DNA of 64,000 bases from Treponema sp. (GCA_031256445.1 JAIRQN010000018.1:1-64000), one strand, 5' to 3'; shown: positions 34,120 through 43,061, counted from the first letter of the stretch. Numbers and translations are program-made. The notes: generated by a model from the sequence alone, not told the origin.

Positions 34120-35601
34120 TTGAAAAACACGGACAAATTTAAAACTATCCAAAAGATGGCAGGTATTACCGCATTTGCCGCGGTAATCGGATTTTTGATT
34201 GCCGCGTGCGATCTTGGCAGCCTCGGTATCAGTAATACTGAGCCTGTTTCATATTATACCGTAACGTACAACGGCAATGGCAATAATAGCGGCACAGTAC
34301 CGGCAGACAGCGGAAATTATGAAAGCGGCTCCTCTGTAACAGTGTTGGGCAATACCGGCAGCCTTGCCAGAGAAGGCTATATTTTTATCGGCTGGAATAC
34401 CGCAGGCAGCGGATCCGGAACCAACTACGCTCCGGGAGACTCTTTTACCATCACCGGCAATACCGTTCTGTACGCTCGATGGAATGTTGTCTTACCCGGC
34501 AACGGCGGTAATGTTGAGCCTGTTTCATATTATACCGTAACGTACAACGGCAATGGCAATAATAGCGGCACAGCGCCGGCAGACAGCGGAAATTATGAAA
34601 GCGGCTCGTCCGTAACGGTATTGGGCAATACCGGCGGTCTTGGCAGAGACGGATATGTTTTTATCGGCTGGAATACCGCAGACAGCGGCGCCGGAACCAA
34701 CTACGCTCCGGGAGACTCTTTTACCATCACCGAAAAAATTACCCTGTACGCTCAATGGGACGTTATCCTCTCCGAAGGCGTTTACATCTTCTACCCGAGG
34801 ATTCAAGCCACAAAAGGCGGTTTGCCGCAGGAAGAATACCTTGACAGGATCGAAGTAACCGGTAATTACACAAAAATTTACCTGAATAACAATGTTAACG
34901 GAGGAAGGGGCAGAACAGCCGGTAACTGGGGAAGTTATTTAGCCAGAAATAGTGTCATTCTGAAGGATATTGTATCCAACAACGAATACAATGTAAATGA
35001 TTCTTCTTATCCTTCCAGTCAGGGTAATATAGCTTATGTAAACGGTTATACAGTTCTTGTATTTGAAAATGTAAGGCAGGGAACCATGTTTAGCCTGACT
35101 AACAGCTATGGCGGCGGCGCGCCTTCTGTCTTTGCCAATGTCAACTTAACCGGCAGCAATGTAAAAGCGCCTGTGAATAAACCAGCGCTTCCTGACGGCA
35201 TAACAACCTTTACTCCTGAAATAAAAATAAAATTGAATGGTGTTGACATTGCTGATACCTATAGCAGCGGATCATGCGCTTTGTATCAGGTTGCTGTAAG
35301 CGATAACGGCAGATATATGAATATCACTTTGGGCGTTTCATCTGCATTCGAATATCAAAATTGGACTCCTTCCGGAAGTTGGATATTAGCAAGCAGTGAA
35401 GCAAATAGCTATAACGTAAAACTTGTGGATCTGGATAATCCCTGGGCGGTGTACGAGCCAATGACAGTATCGCTACTTGCATCAGGCACGTCTGAGCGGT
35501 TTGTTATAACTTTTGAGAATGTAAAAGCGGCGAGGTTCAGTCTTACTTCTTATTATGGCGGCAATACATTTGCTTTTTGGGAAGTTAATATAGGTGACTA
35601 A
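34120..35601 (+). CDS. Lipoprotein with two InlB-type repeats
   Basis: A 493-residue lipoprotein using TTG at 34120, six bases after AAAGGAG. The signal ends in a lipobox IAAC. Two copies of a Listeria-Bacteroides (Flg_new/InlB B) repeat follow at about residues 45-122 and 137-214, with YTVTYNGNGNNSGT and GWNTA motifs. Then two beta-rich modules (VYIFYPRIQATKGG and TTFTPEIKIKLNG) resemble one another and the C-terminal part of the protein at 7360. The first repeat pair is encoded by a 276-bp DNA duplication. It is likely a surface-exposed adhesin-like lipoprotein. Confidence 0.8.
   Translation: MKNTDKFKTIQKMAGITAFAAVIGFLIAACDLGSLGISNTEPVSYYTVTYNGNGNNSGTVPADSGNYESGSSVTVLGNTGSLAREGYIFIGWNTAGSGSGTNYAPGDSFTITGNTVLYARWNVVLPGNGGNVEPVSYYTVTYNGNGNNSGTAPADSGNYESGSSVTVLGNTGGLGRDGYVFIGWNTADSGAGTNYAPGDSFTITEKITLYAQWDVILSEGVYIFYPRIQATKGGLPQEEYLDRIEVTGNYTKIYLNNNVNGGRGRTAGNWGSYLARNSVILKDIVSNNEYNVNDSSYPSSQGNIAYVNGYTVLVFENVRQGTMFSLTNSYGGGAPSVFANVNLTGSNVKAPVNKPALPDGITTFTPEIKIKLNGVDIADTYSSGSCALYQVAVSDNGRYMNITLGVSSAFEYQNWTPSGSWILASSEANSYNVKLVDLDNPWAVYEPMTVSLLASGTSERFVITFENVKAARFSLTSYYGGNTFAFWEVNIGD
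34240..34764 (+). repeat. 276-bp in-frame tandem duplication
   Basis: The stretch from GAGCCTGTTTCATATTAT at 34240 recurs at 34516 with few base changes, ending near 34488 and 34764. It encodes the two InlB-type repeats of the lipoprotein plus their linker. The near identity at DNA level, not only protein level, suggests a recent duplication or gene conversion, and copy number could differ between strains. Confidence 0.8.
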
Positions 35602-35625
35602 AAATAATTTTTTTTGGAGGAAAAA

Positions 35626-36747
35626 ATGAAAATGAAAAAATTTGTAGTAATGTTAACCGCTTTCATCGCGATTAATGTTCTTTTACCGAACTGCGTCACA
35701 ACCCCGCAGCCTGAGCCGAAACAAGCCGCGCCCGCGGAAAATACCGCAACAGCGCAGCAAACGGAAAGCGCAGGCGGCAAGTCGCTGGATCAGGCAATCG
35801 CGGAAGCGGCCGCCCGTATTGAAGAACGTGTCAGGCCGGGATCGAAAATTGCCCTGCTCAACTTTAACGCGCCTTCGGACAGGTTCTCCGCCTATGTGCT
35901 GGACGAGCTTTCTGTGTATCTTGTGGACAGCGGCAGCCTGACTGTTGTTGACCGCAAGGAAATGGACTTAATACGAAGCGAGATGGATTTTCAATTTTCC
36001 GGCGATGTAAGCGAAAATTCCATGCAGGCGTTAGGGCAGAAGATAGGAGCGCAGTCGATTGTTTCAGGTTCGTTAACTGACATTGGCGGCGATTACCGCA
36101 TTATGTTCCGCGTTCTAAGTGTGGAGTCAGCGGCAATTCTGGCCCAGTTCAGAACGGACATTGTAAGCAGCACCCGCGTTAAGGCGTTGCTTGAAGGCGG
36201 AAAAACTGCAACAGCCGCAAGCGCGCAGACAAACAGACAGGCCGCGGCTCCGGCGCAGCCTGTTTCCTACAAAGTCGGCGATAAAGGGCCTGCCGGCGGC
36301 ATTGTCTTCTATGACAAAGGAAATAAATCAAATGGCTGGCAGTACCTGGAAGCCGCTCCCTCGGATATAAACCGAAAACTGCCGGGTCAGACTGAACATA
36401 TTGGAATGTTAACTGAAGATCGCACTGTTGGAAGCGGCAGGAAAAATACCGACCGCATGATGGAAGAGGCAAGAAAAAGCGGCGGCGGATTCGGCTGGGC
36501 TGCCAAAGCCTGTGTTGATTTGACAGTTAACGACTTTAATGACTGGTATTTGCCTGCATGGGATGAATTGAACTTTATGTATGGCAATCTGCACGCGCAG
36601 GGATTGGGCGGTTTCAGGAATGACATATATTATTCGTCAACCGATACCAGCGCAGGGTGGTGGCTTGTCAATTTTTCAAACGGAAGCAGGGATTATGCTT
36701 CATGGGGACAAAGAGAGTGCTACGTCCGTCCTGTGCGGCAGTTTTAA
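35626..36747 (+). CDS. CsgG/LpoB-like lipoprotein with DUF1566-like end
   Basis: A 373-residue lipoprotein; the ATG at 35626 follows GGAGG (35616-35620). The lipobox is LPNC. Residues about 50-185 are a CsgG/LpoB-like domain (KIALLNFNAPSDRFSAYVL, LTVVDRKEMDLIRSEM, GAQSIVSGSLTDIGGDYRI), clearly related to the protein at 10593. The end (from about 215) reads YKVGDKGPAGGIVFYDKG, NDWYLPAWDELNFMYGNL, SSTDTSAGWWLVNF and ECYVRPVRQF, a DUF1566/FGE-like beta fold common on spirochaete surface proteins. Probably a membrane-anchored stress or envelope protein; no function proven. Confidence 0.8.
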   Translation: MKMKKFVVMLTAFIAINVLLPNCVTTPQPEPKQAAPAENTATAQQTESAGGKSLDQAIAEAAARIEERVRPGSKIALLNFNAPSDRFSAYVLDELSVYLVDSGSLTVVDRKEMDLIRSEMDFQFSGDVSENSMQALGQKIGAQSIVSGSLTDIGGDYRIMFRVLSVESAAILAQFRTDIVSSTRVKALLEGGKTATAASAQTNRQAAAPAQPVSYKVGDKGPAGGIVFYDKGNKSNGWQYLEAAPSDINRKLPGQTEHIGMLTEDRTVGSGRKNTDRMMEEARKSGGGFGWAAKACVDLTVNDFNDWYLPAWDELNFMYGNLHAQGLGGFRNDIYYSSTDTSAGWWLVNFSNGSRDYASWGQRECYVRPVRQF

Positions 36748-36821
36748 TTTACAACGCGGATATTAATCGCTTGTGATATAAGGGTTAATGAAGGGGTAAA
36801 ATTTAATTGATGCGGCAAATG

Positions 36822-37094
36822 TCAGTACAATTCAGAATGAGAACCGGTACGGTTAAAAGTTATCTCGTTGGTGAATTTATCAATGCGGTATATAAGAAGC
36901 CAGTCCGGTTCAATATGACATTCCCACCAATTCTTATAATTTCCATGCAAAGGATGATTTTTATGCTTTGGCAGCAAAGGCTGTTCATTAATCAGCATTT
37001 TCATAACTTCAATGAGATTGTCCATATTTTTATTTTGCTTTTTCATGAGTTTGCGATCCTTCCTAAAAGAACCGTAATAAACTGGTATCATCAT
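36822..37094 (-). CDS. YafQ-type toxin
   Basis: A 90-residue RelE/YafQ-family mRNA interferase. Key features: YGSFRKDRKLMKKQNKNMDN at the N-terminus, LPKHKNHPLHGNYKNWWECH in the middle and IEPDWLLIYRI followed by ITFNRTGSHSELY. The KHKNHPLHG and HIEPDWLLIYR blocks are those of the YafQ catalytic fold, with the conserved late His in SHSELY. It follows the antitoxin gene by three bases on the same strand, the usual order. The protein should cleave translating mRNA when the antitoxin is lost. Two adjacent ATG codons are available at the start. Confidence 0.85.
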   Translation of the reverse strand: MMIPVYYGSFRKDRKLMKKQNKNMDNLIEVMKMLINEQPLLPKHKNHPLHGNYKNWWECHIEPDWLLIYRIDKFTNEITFNRTGSHSELY

Positions 37095-37097
37095 TTT

Positions 37098-37418
37098 TTA
37101 ATCTTCCGAATCAAGGTCTACAAGCATTTCTTCAAGGGATTTAAATCTTTTCAATGTATCAGGTATTCTGCCTGCGATCATATCATCCACTTCCTTAATG
37201 GCTGCTTTGGTTTCGGCATTATAAAGAGGCTCACCAGTTACCGGATCGCGGAGTTTAGCGCAGATTGGACAATCTTCGCTGGAAGCGTTACCTTCCTGAC
37301 TGGCGGCTTTGGACTTAAGATAACCCACAAAATCAAAAACCTGCACAGTGTAAGATTCGGGCAAAGATTTTATATCTTCCATAAGCAAATCAATATAAAC
37401 GGGGGTTGCGGCTGCCAT
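37098..37418 (-). CDS. RelB/DinJ-like antitoxin
   Basis: A 106-residue protein upstream of the YafQ toxin. The ATG at 37418 is preferred over the one at 37424 because AGGAG is seven bases before it and only one base before the other. The N-terminal part (IDLLMEDIKSLPESYTVQVF, DFVGYLKSK) resembles DUF2281-like antitoxins, and the C-terminal half (NAETKAAIKEVDDMIAGRIP, FKSLEEMLVDLD) looks like the toxin-binding end of RelB. A CPIC motif in the middle (SEDCPICAKLRDPVTGEPLY) is unusual and may bind metal. It should neutralise the toxin and repress the pair. Confidence 0.75.
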   Translation of the reverse strand: MAAATPVYIDLLMEDIKSLPESYTVQVFDFVGYLKSKAASQEGNASSEDCPICAKLRDPVTGEPLYNAETKAAIKEVDDMIAGRIPDTLKRFKSLEEMLVDLDSED

Positions 37419-37510
37419 TTCCATACTCCTGTAAATTTAGATTATGTAATTCTAACATAATAAAGAGGGTATTGGCAAACTATCCGGCGTTAATCGCCCC
37501 AGGAGATTTT

Positions 37511-38704
37511 ATGAGTTATGAAAAATTAATTTTCTCTGACGGCGTATACGAAGGCGATGCAGTTGACGGCAAGCCAAACGGAAAAGGAAAAAAGATACTA
37601 AGAAGCGGCAGCGTTTACGAAGGCGATTTTGTAAACGGCAAGCTGCACGGCAAAGGGAAAAAAACATTTGCCGACGGCAATGTATTCGAAGGCGATTTTG
37701 AAAACGGCGAACCGCACGGTCAGATAAAAATGACATTCAATAACGGCGATGAATACGAAGGCGGGTTTTTTAACGGAAAACCTCACGGTAAAGGCAAAAG
37801 GATCATACAAATCTACGAAGGCTGTAAAGTCTACTACGAAGGAGATTATGTTAACGGCCTGATGCACGGTATCGGAAAAGATTTAAGCGCAATGGGCGAT
37901 ATATACGAAGGCGCGTTTTACAAAGGCGAAAAGCAGGGGAAAGGAAAAATAATTCACCCTAACGGGGATGTATCCGAAGGTGAATTTTTTAATGGGTATC
38001 TGCATGGACGGGGAAAACATACATTCGCAAACGGCGATGTTTACGAAGGCGATTGGGCGGACGGCAAAAGAACCGGCAAGGGCAAGATAACGTACGCAAG
38101 CGGCTTTGTGCTTGAGTACGAAGGCGATTTTGTTGACGGCCAAAAAACAGGCAAAGGGAAAATGAAAACGTCTAACGGAATTACCTACGAAGGCGATCAT
38201 GCAGACGGCAAGTGGCACGGCAAAGGAAAAATGACCGGACCTGACGGCGGCGTTTACGAAGGTGATTTTGCCAATGACAGAATGCACGGTAAAGGAAAAT
38301 TAACCAACCTGGGCGGAGATGTTTTTGAATGTAATTTTGACAATGACAATATGATTAATGGAACGCTTACATACGCAAACGGAGCCGTTTATACAGGCGC
38401 TTTTGAGGACGGACAGCCTCACGGCAAGGGAAAAAAGAAATGCGCGGACGGCGGCTTTTACGAAGGCGATTTCGCCGGGGGCGTATTCCACGGCAAAGGG
38501 AAAATGTCATACCCAAGCGGCTCTTTTTACGATGGCGATTGGGCAAATGGCCTTCCTCACGGCAGAGGAAAAGTTTCGTGTCCGGATGACGCTTTGCCGC
38601 CGGATGGCGGCGAAGTTAATAAATTTCCGCCCGGCAAACGGCCCGAAGGGACGTATGGAGTTGTCAGGGAAGGTGAATGGAGAAACGGCGAGTTTTTGGG
38701 GTAG
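37511..38704 (+). CDS. MORN repeat protein, 15 repeats
   Basis: A 397-residue protein of about 15 MORN units of 23 residues (pattern YEGDFxNGKxHGKGKxT), from residue 10 to about 360. The ATG at 37511 has AGGAG six bases before it; the longer in-frame start at 37406 lies inside the antitoxin gene on the other strand. Units differ mainly by short insertions (for example QIYEGCKVYYEG). MORN repeats bind membranes or proteins in other systems; the bacterial role is unknown. The end (GTYGVVREGEWRNGEFLG) is a final partial unit. It starts 86 bases from, and divergent to, the toxin-antitoxin pair. Confidence 0.8.
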   Translation: MSYEKLIFSDGVYEGDAVDGKPNGKGKKILRSGSVYEGDFVNGKLHGKGKKTFADGNVFEGDFENGEPHGQIKMTFNNGDEYEGGFFNGKPHGKGKRIIQIYEGCKVYYEGDYVNGLMHGIGKDLSAMGDIYEGAFYKGEKQGKGKIIHPNGDVSEGEFFNGYLHGRGKHTFANGDVYEGDWADGKRTGKGKITYASGFVLEYEGDFVDGQKTGKGKMKTSNGITYEGDHADGKWHGKGKMTGPDGGVYEGDFANDRMHGKGKLTNLGGDVFECNFDNDNMINGTLTYANGAVYTGAFEDGQPHGKGKKKCADGGFYEGDFAGGVFHGKGKMSYPSGSFYDGDWANGLPHGRGKVSCPDDALPPDGGEVNKFPPGKRPEGTYGVVREGEWRNGEFLG

Positions 38705-38725
38705 GGGATAGTGAGGAGTGAGAAG

Positions 38726-38878
38726 TTAGTTATGAGAAATGATCCAGTCAAGCAGTTCGGCTTCGTTAATGGAACCATCTGCAAGTCCCCATCCGAGTGT
38801 TTCAAGACCGCCGCTTCGGGTAATAAGCATACTATGCAAAGCGGTTATATCTTCAACAGAGAGGCGAACACAGGTCAC
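38726..38878 (-). pseudogene. Internally deleted Doc toxin
   Basis: A 50-codon frame that starts with GTG overlapping the antitoxin stop (GTGA). It reads VRLSVEDITALHSMLITRSG and then GLADGSINEAELLDWI. The first part matches the N-terminus of Doc toxins (PEELIALHDANISRYGG in phage P1) and the second their C-terminal end. The central Fic motif HxFxDxNKR, which carries out the kinase reaction, is missing. This looks like an in-frame internal deletion that removed the active site. The product, if made, should be inactive. Confidence 0.5.
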
Positions 38879-39090
38879 TTAGCCAGTGCCTCAAATGCAG
38901 CAAGATGTTTATTAAGTATCTCGTCACCTACAGCTACAACATCTTCTTTGGCGGCCTCTACAAATTCAATCTTGCTTGTTTCAGATACCGGAGTAAAGGA
39001 TAAAATAACAGTTCCTGTCGGCACTTCGCGGGGAACTTCAAGGGTAATACGGCGGTCAGCCGGTATTTCAACAGTTTGTGTAAAGGTCAC
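38875..39090 (-). CDS. Antitoxin of a decayed Doc module
   Basis: A 71-residue protein with GTG start, reading TFTQTVEIPADRRITLEVPR, then VPTGTVILSFTPVSET and a helical end (VVAVGDEILNKHLAAFEALAK). The front is an AbrB-like swapped-hairpin DNA-binding shape typical of small antitoxins. It overlaps the deleted Doc by four bases, the usual order for such modules. It might still bind its own operator. No clear ribosome site is seen, so expression is uncertain. Confidence 0.6.
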   Translation of the reverse strand: MTFTQTVEIPADRRITLEVPREVPTGTVILSFTPVSETSKIEFVEAAKEDVVAVGDEILNKHLAAFEALAK

Positions 39091-39145
39091 GCATTAAATT
39101 TAGCATGATAAAGAAAAAAGAGCAATTAACTAAAGGAGGCTTTTT

Positions 39146-41098
39146 ATGAAGAAGAAAATAATTTTTGCCGCACTGGCATTGGCGGTAATGGGTAGCGTTG
39201 CCGCTATTGTATTGGCGGCGTGCGGTACTACAGGCGGCGGAAGCGGCGGCGCGTCAAGGCCGGGCAGCAGGGATACGCCAACTGTTGTCAAAGCGGCGTT
39301 TAACATCCTTGACCCGGTGTTTCAGAAAAATCTGAAGCCCAACGCGGAAATTGCCGTATTTCCCGTGTCTGCTTTCGATCCGAACGATGAAGAAGACATT
39401 TACACAAATTTGCAAAGCTGTATTGTGAACTCTGACCGGTACAGCCTTGTGGAAAAACGCCATGTCGATCAGTTGCTGGAAGAACACGATTTCCAGCGGT
39501 CAGGGCTTGTATCGGATGAAACGCTGATCAGCTTCGGCAGACTGTTGGGAGCAGACGCGGTTATTCTCGGTTCTGTTGCCGGCAGGGGAACCAAACGCGA
39601 ACTTGCGCTTATTGCCGTTGACATGGAGAATCGCGCAACACTGGCAGTTGCCCATGAACCTTTTCCGCAGTCTGCCCTGGCTGGAAGCTCGGCGAGAACC
39701 CAGACAGAAATACCGAAAGACATGGGCATTGGCAATGTGCTGTTGCTGCCCGTACTTGGCGGAAAAGACGGCGATAATCTGACCCTGGGTAACCTTATCG
39801 CCGGTTTGCGTGACATTAACGACGCCTGTAACTTTATTGACGAAAGCAAAAACACTTCGCTTTTGCCCGCGAACTTTACCGGGTTTTCAGCGGAAGATAA
39901 CGCGCTTCTTTATAATCTTGGCGTTAAACACAGGGCGAATTTTGTCATTCATTCAAACGTGCAAAAATTCGGACAGCGCAATCTGGCGATTATAAGCAGG
40001 TACAATGTGTACGCAAAAAAGACCGACTGCGTTTATTACCTTGAATATCTTGACCCGGTTGAAGCGTGGATTAAATTGCCAGGCGTAATCAATACGATTA
40101 TGAAAAGAAATATAGACAGTACCACATGGAGTACAACATCCGCCTCTGCGGATCATTATCTGTGGGTACGTTACCGGGACGGCGTAGATCGTGTCGCGGC
40201 GCAGAGAATGATGAATTTGTTTATTTCTGATTATATGGAAGCGACAGGAAAAACAATTATGGACAGATCAGATGATCTTGAAGACGCAATAGCAGGCAGG
40301 CAGGGTGTTGAAAGATTCGGCAGGATGGCGGACGGAGACCGTCCGGGCGCGGCGATACCGCAGCGGGATTGGAAAGCGTATATTGACGCGTATATGAAAG
40401 ATTTAAGAGAGGGGACATCAAAAACAGGCGGTTATTATTCATTGAATGACGGCGTAAGGGCACTATTATATGATATAGGTGTTGCCCGGGAAGAAGCCAC
40501 CAAAGTCATAATAATAGAGGCAAGCAGACTTGAAACAGGGATGCGGTTTCAACTGCTTGGCTCTCCCTTTGACTATTCCCTGGATTTTACCGATATGCGG
40601 GATTTTGTACGCAAAGTACGCGGTATGTCTCTTTCCATTGGCTCCGGAAAATTAACCGCGGGATATGATTTGGGAATAATACAGGGGGTAAAGTACAATT
40701 ACTGGAAATACGCCGGCGAAGACAGCGCCATACCTGATATTGTTGCGTACACGCAGCCTTTACAGGGTAAACCGGGTGTTACTTTACGCGAACGCGGTCC
40801 TGCTACAGTAACTTTTTATATAAAAACCCCAAAGGGTGTATTCTCCCCGGAAATCCTTTATTATTATTCCACAGAGAAAGATTTTAACAAAGCAACGCCC
40901 ATTAACCCCAGAAGACGTTATTATCAACAGGTCTTGAGTGATTTATCAATAGATGTAAACAACTTTCATGATTTGTATGGTCTTAAACCTGATACCCAAT
41001 ATTATATCTGGGCGGCCAGTTGTTGGGGTCATCTTGTCTGGCTTCAAAGCCAGCCTGTATTATTTGAAACCCGCACAAGAGCGGAAGGAGGGTATTAG
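39146..41098 (+). CDS. CsgG/LpoB-like lipoprotein, large
   Basis: A 650-residue lipoprotein with lipobox LAAC and AAAGGAGG before the ATG. Residues about 50-185 hold a CsgG/LpoB-like domain: AEIAVFPVSAFDPNDEEDIY, YSLVEKRHVDQLLEEHDF, GADAVILGSVAGRGTKREL. A second, shorter such segment may follow at about 190-310 (GIGNVLLLPVLGGKDGDN, YNLGVKHRANFVIHSNVQKF). The rest is unassigned, with a beta-rich end (GLKPDTQYYIWAASCWG) like a fibronectin type III strand pair. The next gene, a WD40-type lipoprotein, begins within about 55 bases, so the two probably form an operon. Confidence 0.75.
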   Translation: MKKKIIFAALALAVMGSVAAIVLAACGTTGGGSGGASRPGSRDTPTVVKAAFNILDPVFQKNLKPNAEIAVFPVSAFDPNDEEDIYTNLQSCIVNSDRYSLVEKRHVDQLLEEHDFQRSGLVSDETLISFGRLLGADAVILGSVAGRGTKRELALIAVDMENRATLAVAHEPFPQSALAGSSARTQTEIPKDMGIGNVLLLPVLGGKDGDNLTLGNLIAGLRDINDACNFIDESKNTSLLPANFTGFSAEDNALLYNLGVKHRANFVIHSNVQKFGQRNLAIISRYNVYAKKTDCVYYLEYLDPVEAWIKLPGVINTIMKRNIDSTTWSTTSASADHYLWVRYRDGVDRVAAQRMMNLFISDYMEATGKTIMDRSDDLEDAIAGRQGVERFGRMADGDRPGAAIPQRDWKAYIDAYMKDLREGTSKTGGYYSLNDGVRALLYDIGVAREEATKVIIIEASRLETGMRFQLLGSPFDYSLDFTDMRDFVRKVRGMSLSIGSGKLTAGYDLGIIQGVKYNYWKYAGEDSAIPDIVAYTQPLQGKPGVTLRERGPATVTFYIKTPKGVFSPEILYYYSTEKDFNKATPINPRRRYYQQVLSDLSIDVNNFHDLYGLKPDTQYYIWAASCWGHLVWLQSQPVLFETRTRAEGGY

Positions 41099-41151
41099 AA
41101 ATGAGCAAGGAACAGTTAGCAATGAACAATGAAGAAAAAAGGAGAATCAAA

Positions 41152-42930
41152 ATGAAAATGCAATGGAAATTTGTTTGTTTAGCTGCCGTATTGTCAGTCG
41201 TAATGCTGGTAACAGCGCTGTTTGCAGCAGCTTGCGGGACTTCGCCGGGAGCAAAGGATGACGCGAAAACAGGGCCGTCAGTATCTTTGCATGTGGGGTA
41301 TACTGAAAAAAGCGGCGACGATTTATTAATCTTTAGCCCTGACAAAAAATATATTGCGACTGTTTCCGTTGAAAAAGGTATCGTAAAAATTTGGGATGCG
41401 AAGAACGTAACCGTTATTACTACCATTAATGTCGGGCAAAAATTTTGGAATTTTGTTTTAAGTGAATTAATATGGAGCGGACGCAGAATATCAGTACGTT
41501 ATAATTATCAAAGTGGAAATCGACCAATGGCATTTGTAGATACTTACGATGCTGTTACAGGCAAGTTAATTTCGTCAAAGAAAACTGATGATTATGAATA
41601 TAAAATAAATCGTGCCGATAGAATTGCGAGATTGGGCAACAGAAGCGATCTTGACAGAATAACTACGCTGATGCACAAAGCGCCTGAAAATCTTGTAGCA
41701 ATTAACTGGAGTCAGGACGGAAGCCGTATTGTAACAGCCAATCAAATCAGAGCAGGGACAAGCTCTTGTTATGTCTGGAATACAGCAACGGCAAGTTTTG
41801 ATTCGAATAGTATAGTAGACATACATTTTACCGGAAGTGAAACTCCGACAACAACTCAATTCAATACCACTACAGCCCATGATATTAAATCTGTAGCGCA
41901 AAAAAATGACGGAACAATAGCTGTAGGCATGTGGCCGCATGGTTGGCTGCAAACCTACAATGAAGGCGCAAGGATTTTAAGTACGAAAACATTACAAAAT
42001 GAAGGACATCGTATTAGAAAACTTGTTTACAGCCCTGACGGAACTCAGATTTTAATACTTGGAGGTAATCCTCTGTTTAATTTGTGGGAAGTTGAAACAA
42101 CAAGAGTTAAATACGAATTTATTGAAATATTTGATTCTGACACAGGCGGAAGAATCCGTAATCTGGTATCGGGGTCTGAGCAAAACAGTACAGATATATA
42201 CTATGACATTGCGTGGAGCCCGGACGGAACTCAGGCGGCGGCGGTAAGCGATAAAAGCATTAAAGTATGGAACGCTTTAAGCGGAGCGTTGATAATGTCA
42301 ATAAATAACCCTGAAACCGCTAACGGCAGAGAAAACCGCCTGATGGTCGGCGGAAAGAAGGAAAAGGCAAAATATATTGTCATTACAAGCCTTGCCTTTA
42401 GCCCTGACGGAAAGCGGCTTGTGTATGGTGATGAATTCGGCGCTGTAAGTATTTTGGACATACAGGCAAAAAAAGTTATTCAAACATTCAGTTCAGGGAA
42501 AGGTGAAATAGCGGCGGTTGCATTCAGCCCCGATTCCAAACAGGTTCTTGCGGTTGGCGGCGGAAACCTGAAAGTATGGGATGCGGAAAACGGCAGTGAA
42601 ATAAAGACCCTGCAATTAACATTTAATTCGAACTTAACATATGAATCGAACAGAGTCGTTTTCAGTCCTGATGCAAATCGTGTCGCTTATATTAACTCTG
42701 ATAGCATAATAAAGGTGCTTCACATTCCAAGCGGCAAGAGCGCTTCCCTTGCTGTTTATGCCGATGATGAATGGGCGGCTTGCGCCGACGAGGGAATAAG
42801 TTTTAACAGCAACGGCAAAGGAGAGCGTCTTATTTCCATAACTTCCAATGGTAAAATGCTCCCGCGGGAATCATACGAGTCGATGAATAACCCGGCTCCG
42901 CTCAGGCAGATTTTGACGGGGAAGGAATAA
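41152..42930 (+). CDS. WD40-repeat lipoprotein
   Basis: A 592-residue lipoprotein. The ATG at 41152 is selected since GGAG (41141-41144) is seven bases ahead; a longer in-frame start at 41101 has no site. After a lipobox AAAC comes a set of WD40-type blades with typical S-P-D-G and V-x-D motifs (LIFSPDKKYIATVSVEKG, IAWSPDGTQAAAVSDKSIKV, AFSPDGKRLVYGDEFGAV, AFSPDSKQVLAVGGGNLKVW). It should fold into one seven-bladed propeller outside the cytoplasm. Spirochaete proteins of this type are thought to be binding platforms. The ending is followed by a small frame (42936) that may be its lost C-terminal end. Confidence 0.8.
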   Translation: MKMQWKFVCLAAVLSVVMLVTALFAAACGTSPGAKDDAKTGPSVSLHVGYTEKSGDDLLIFSPDKKYIATVSVEKGIVKIWDAKNVTVITTINVGQKFWNFVLSELIWSGRRISVRYNYQSGNRPMAFVDTYDAVTGKLISSKKTDDYEYKINRADRIARLGNRSDLDRITTLMHKAPENLVAINWSQDGSRIVTANQIRAGTSSCYVWNTATASFDSNSIVDIHFTGSETPTTTQFNTTTAHDIKSVAQKNDGTIAVGMWPHGWLQTYNEGARILSTKTLQNEGHRIRKLVYSPDGTQILILGGNPLFNLWEVETTRVKYEFIEIFDSDTGGRIRNLVSGSEQNSTDIYYDIAWSPDGTQAAAVSDKSIKVWNALSGALIMSINNPETANGRENRLMVGGKKEKAKYIVITSLAFSPDGKRLVYGDEFGAVSILDIQAKKVIQTFSSGKGEIAAVAFSPDSKQVLAVGGGNLKVWDAENGSEIKTLQLTFNSNLTYESNRVVFSPDANRVAYINSDSIIKVLHIPSGKSASLAVYADDEWAACADEGISFNSNGKGERLISITSNGKMLPRESYESMNNPAPLRQILTGKE

Positions 42931-42935
42931 GGGGA

Positions 42936-43061
42936 TTGACCACAGACGAATGGATGTTCGCAAACAGTAAGAAGGAAGACATGGGTTCCAATGCCAGAAT
43001 AGCGCCTATCCGTGTTGTGCGACCTGTTTTTGACTACTGGAAATATACGAGCGGAAAGTGA
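42936..43061 (+). pseudogene. Possible detached C-terminal fragment
   Basis: A TTG-started frame of 41 codons just after the WD40 stop. It reads LTTDEWMFANSKKEDMGSN and then ARIAPIRVVRPVFDYW, a sequence that resembles the end of the DUF1566/WD-type surface proteins (compare CYVRPVRQF at 36738). It is in a different frame from the WD40 gene, so it may be that gene's tail, separated by a stop and frameshift. A short independent peptide cannot be excluded. Confidence 0.3.

Noticed and set aside
36807-37460. 217-codon plus-strand frame opposite the YafQ-type pair
   Set aside because: It is antisense to two well-supported genes with ribosome sites and known families, and its protein is rich in Phe, His and Ile as expected from a shadow frame.
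38711-39097. 128-codon plus-strand frame
   Set aside because: It mirrors the antitoxin and the deleted Doc gene on the minus strand and has no recognisable domain.
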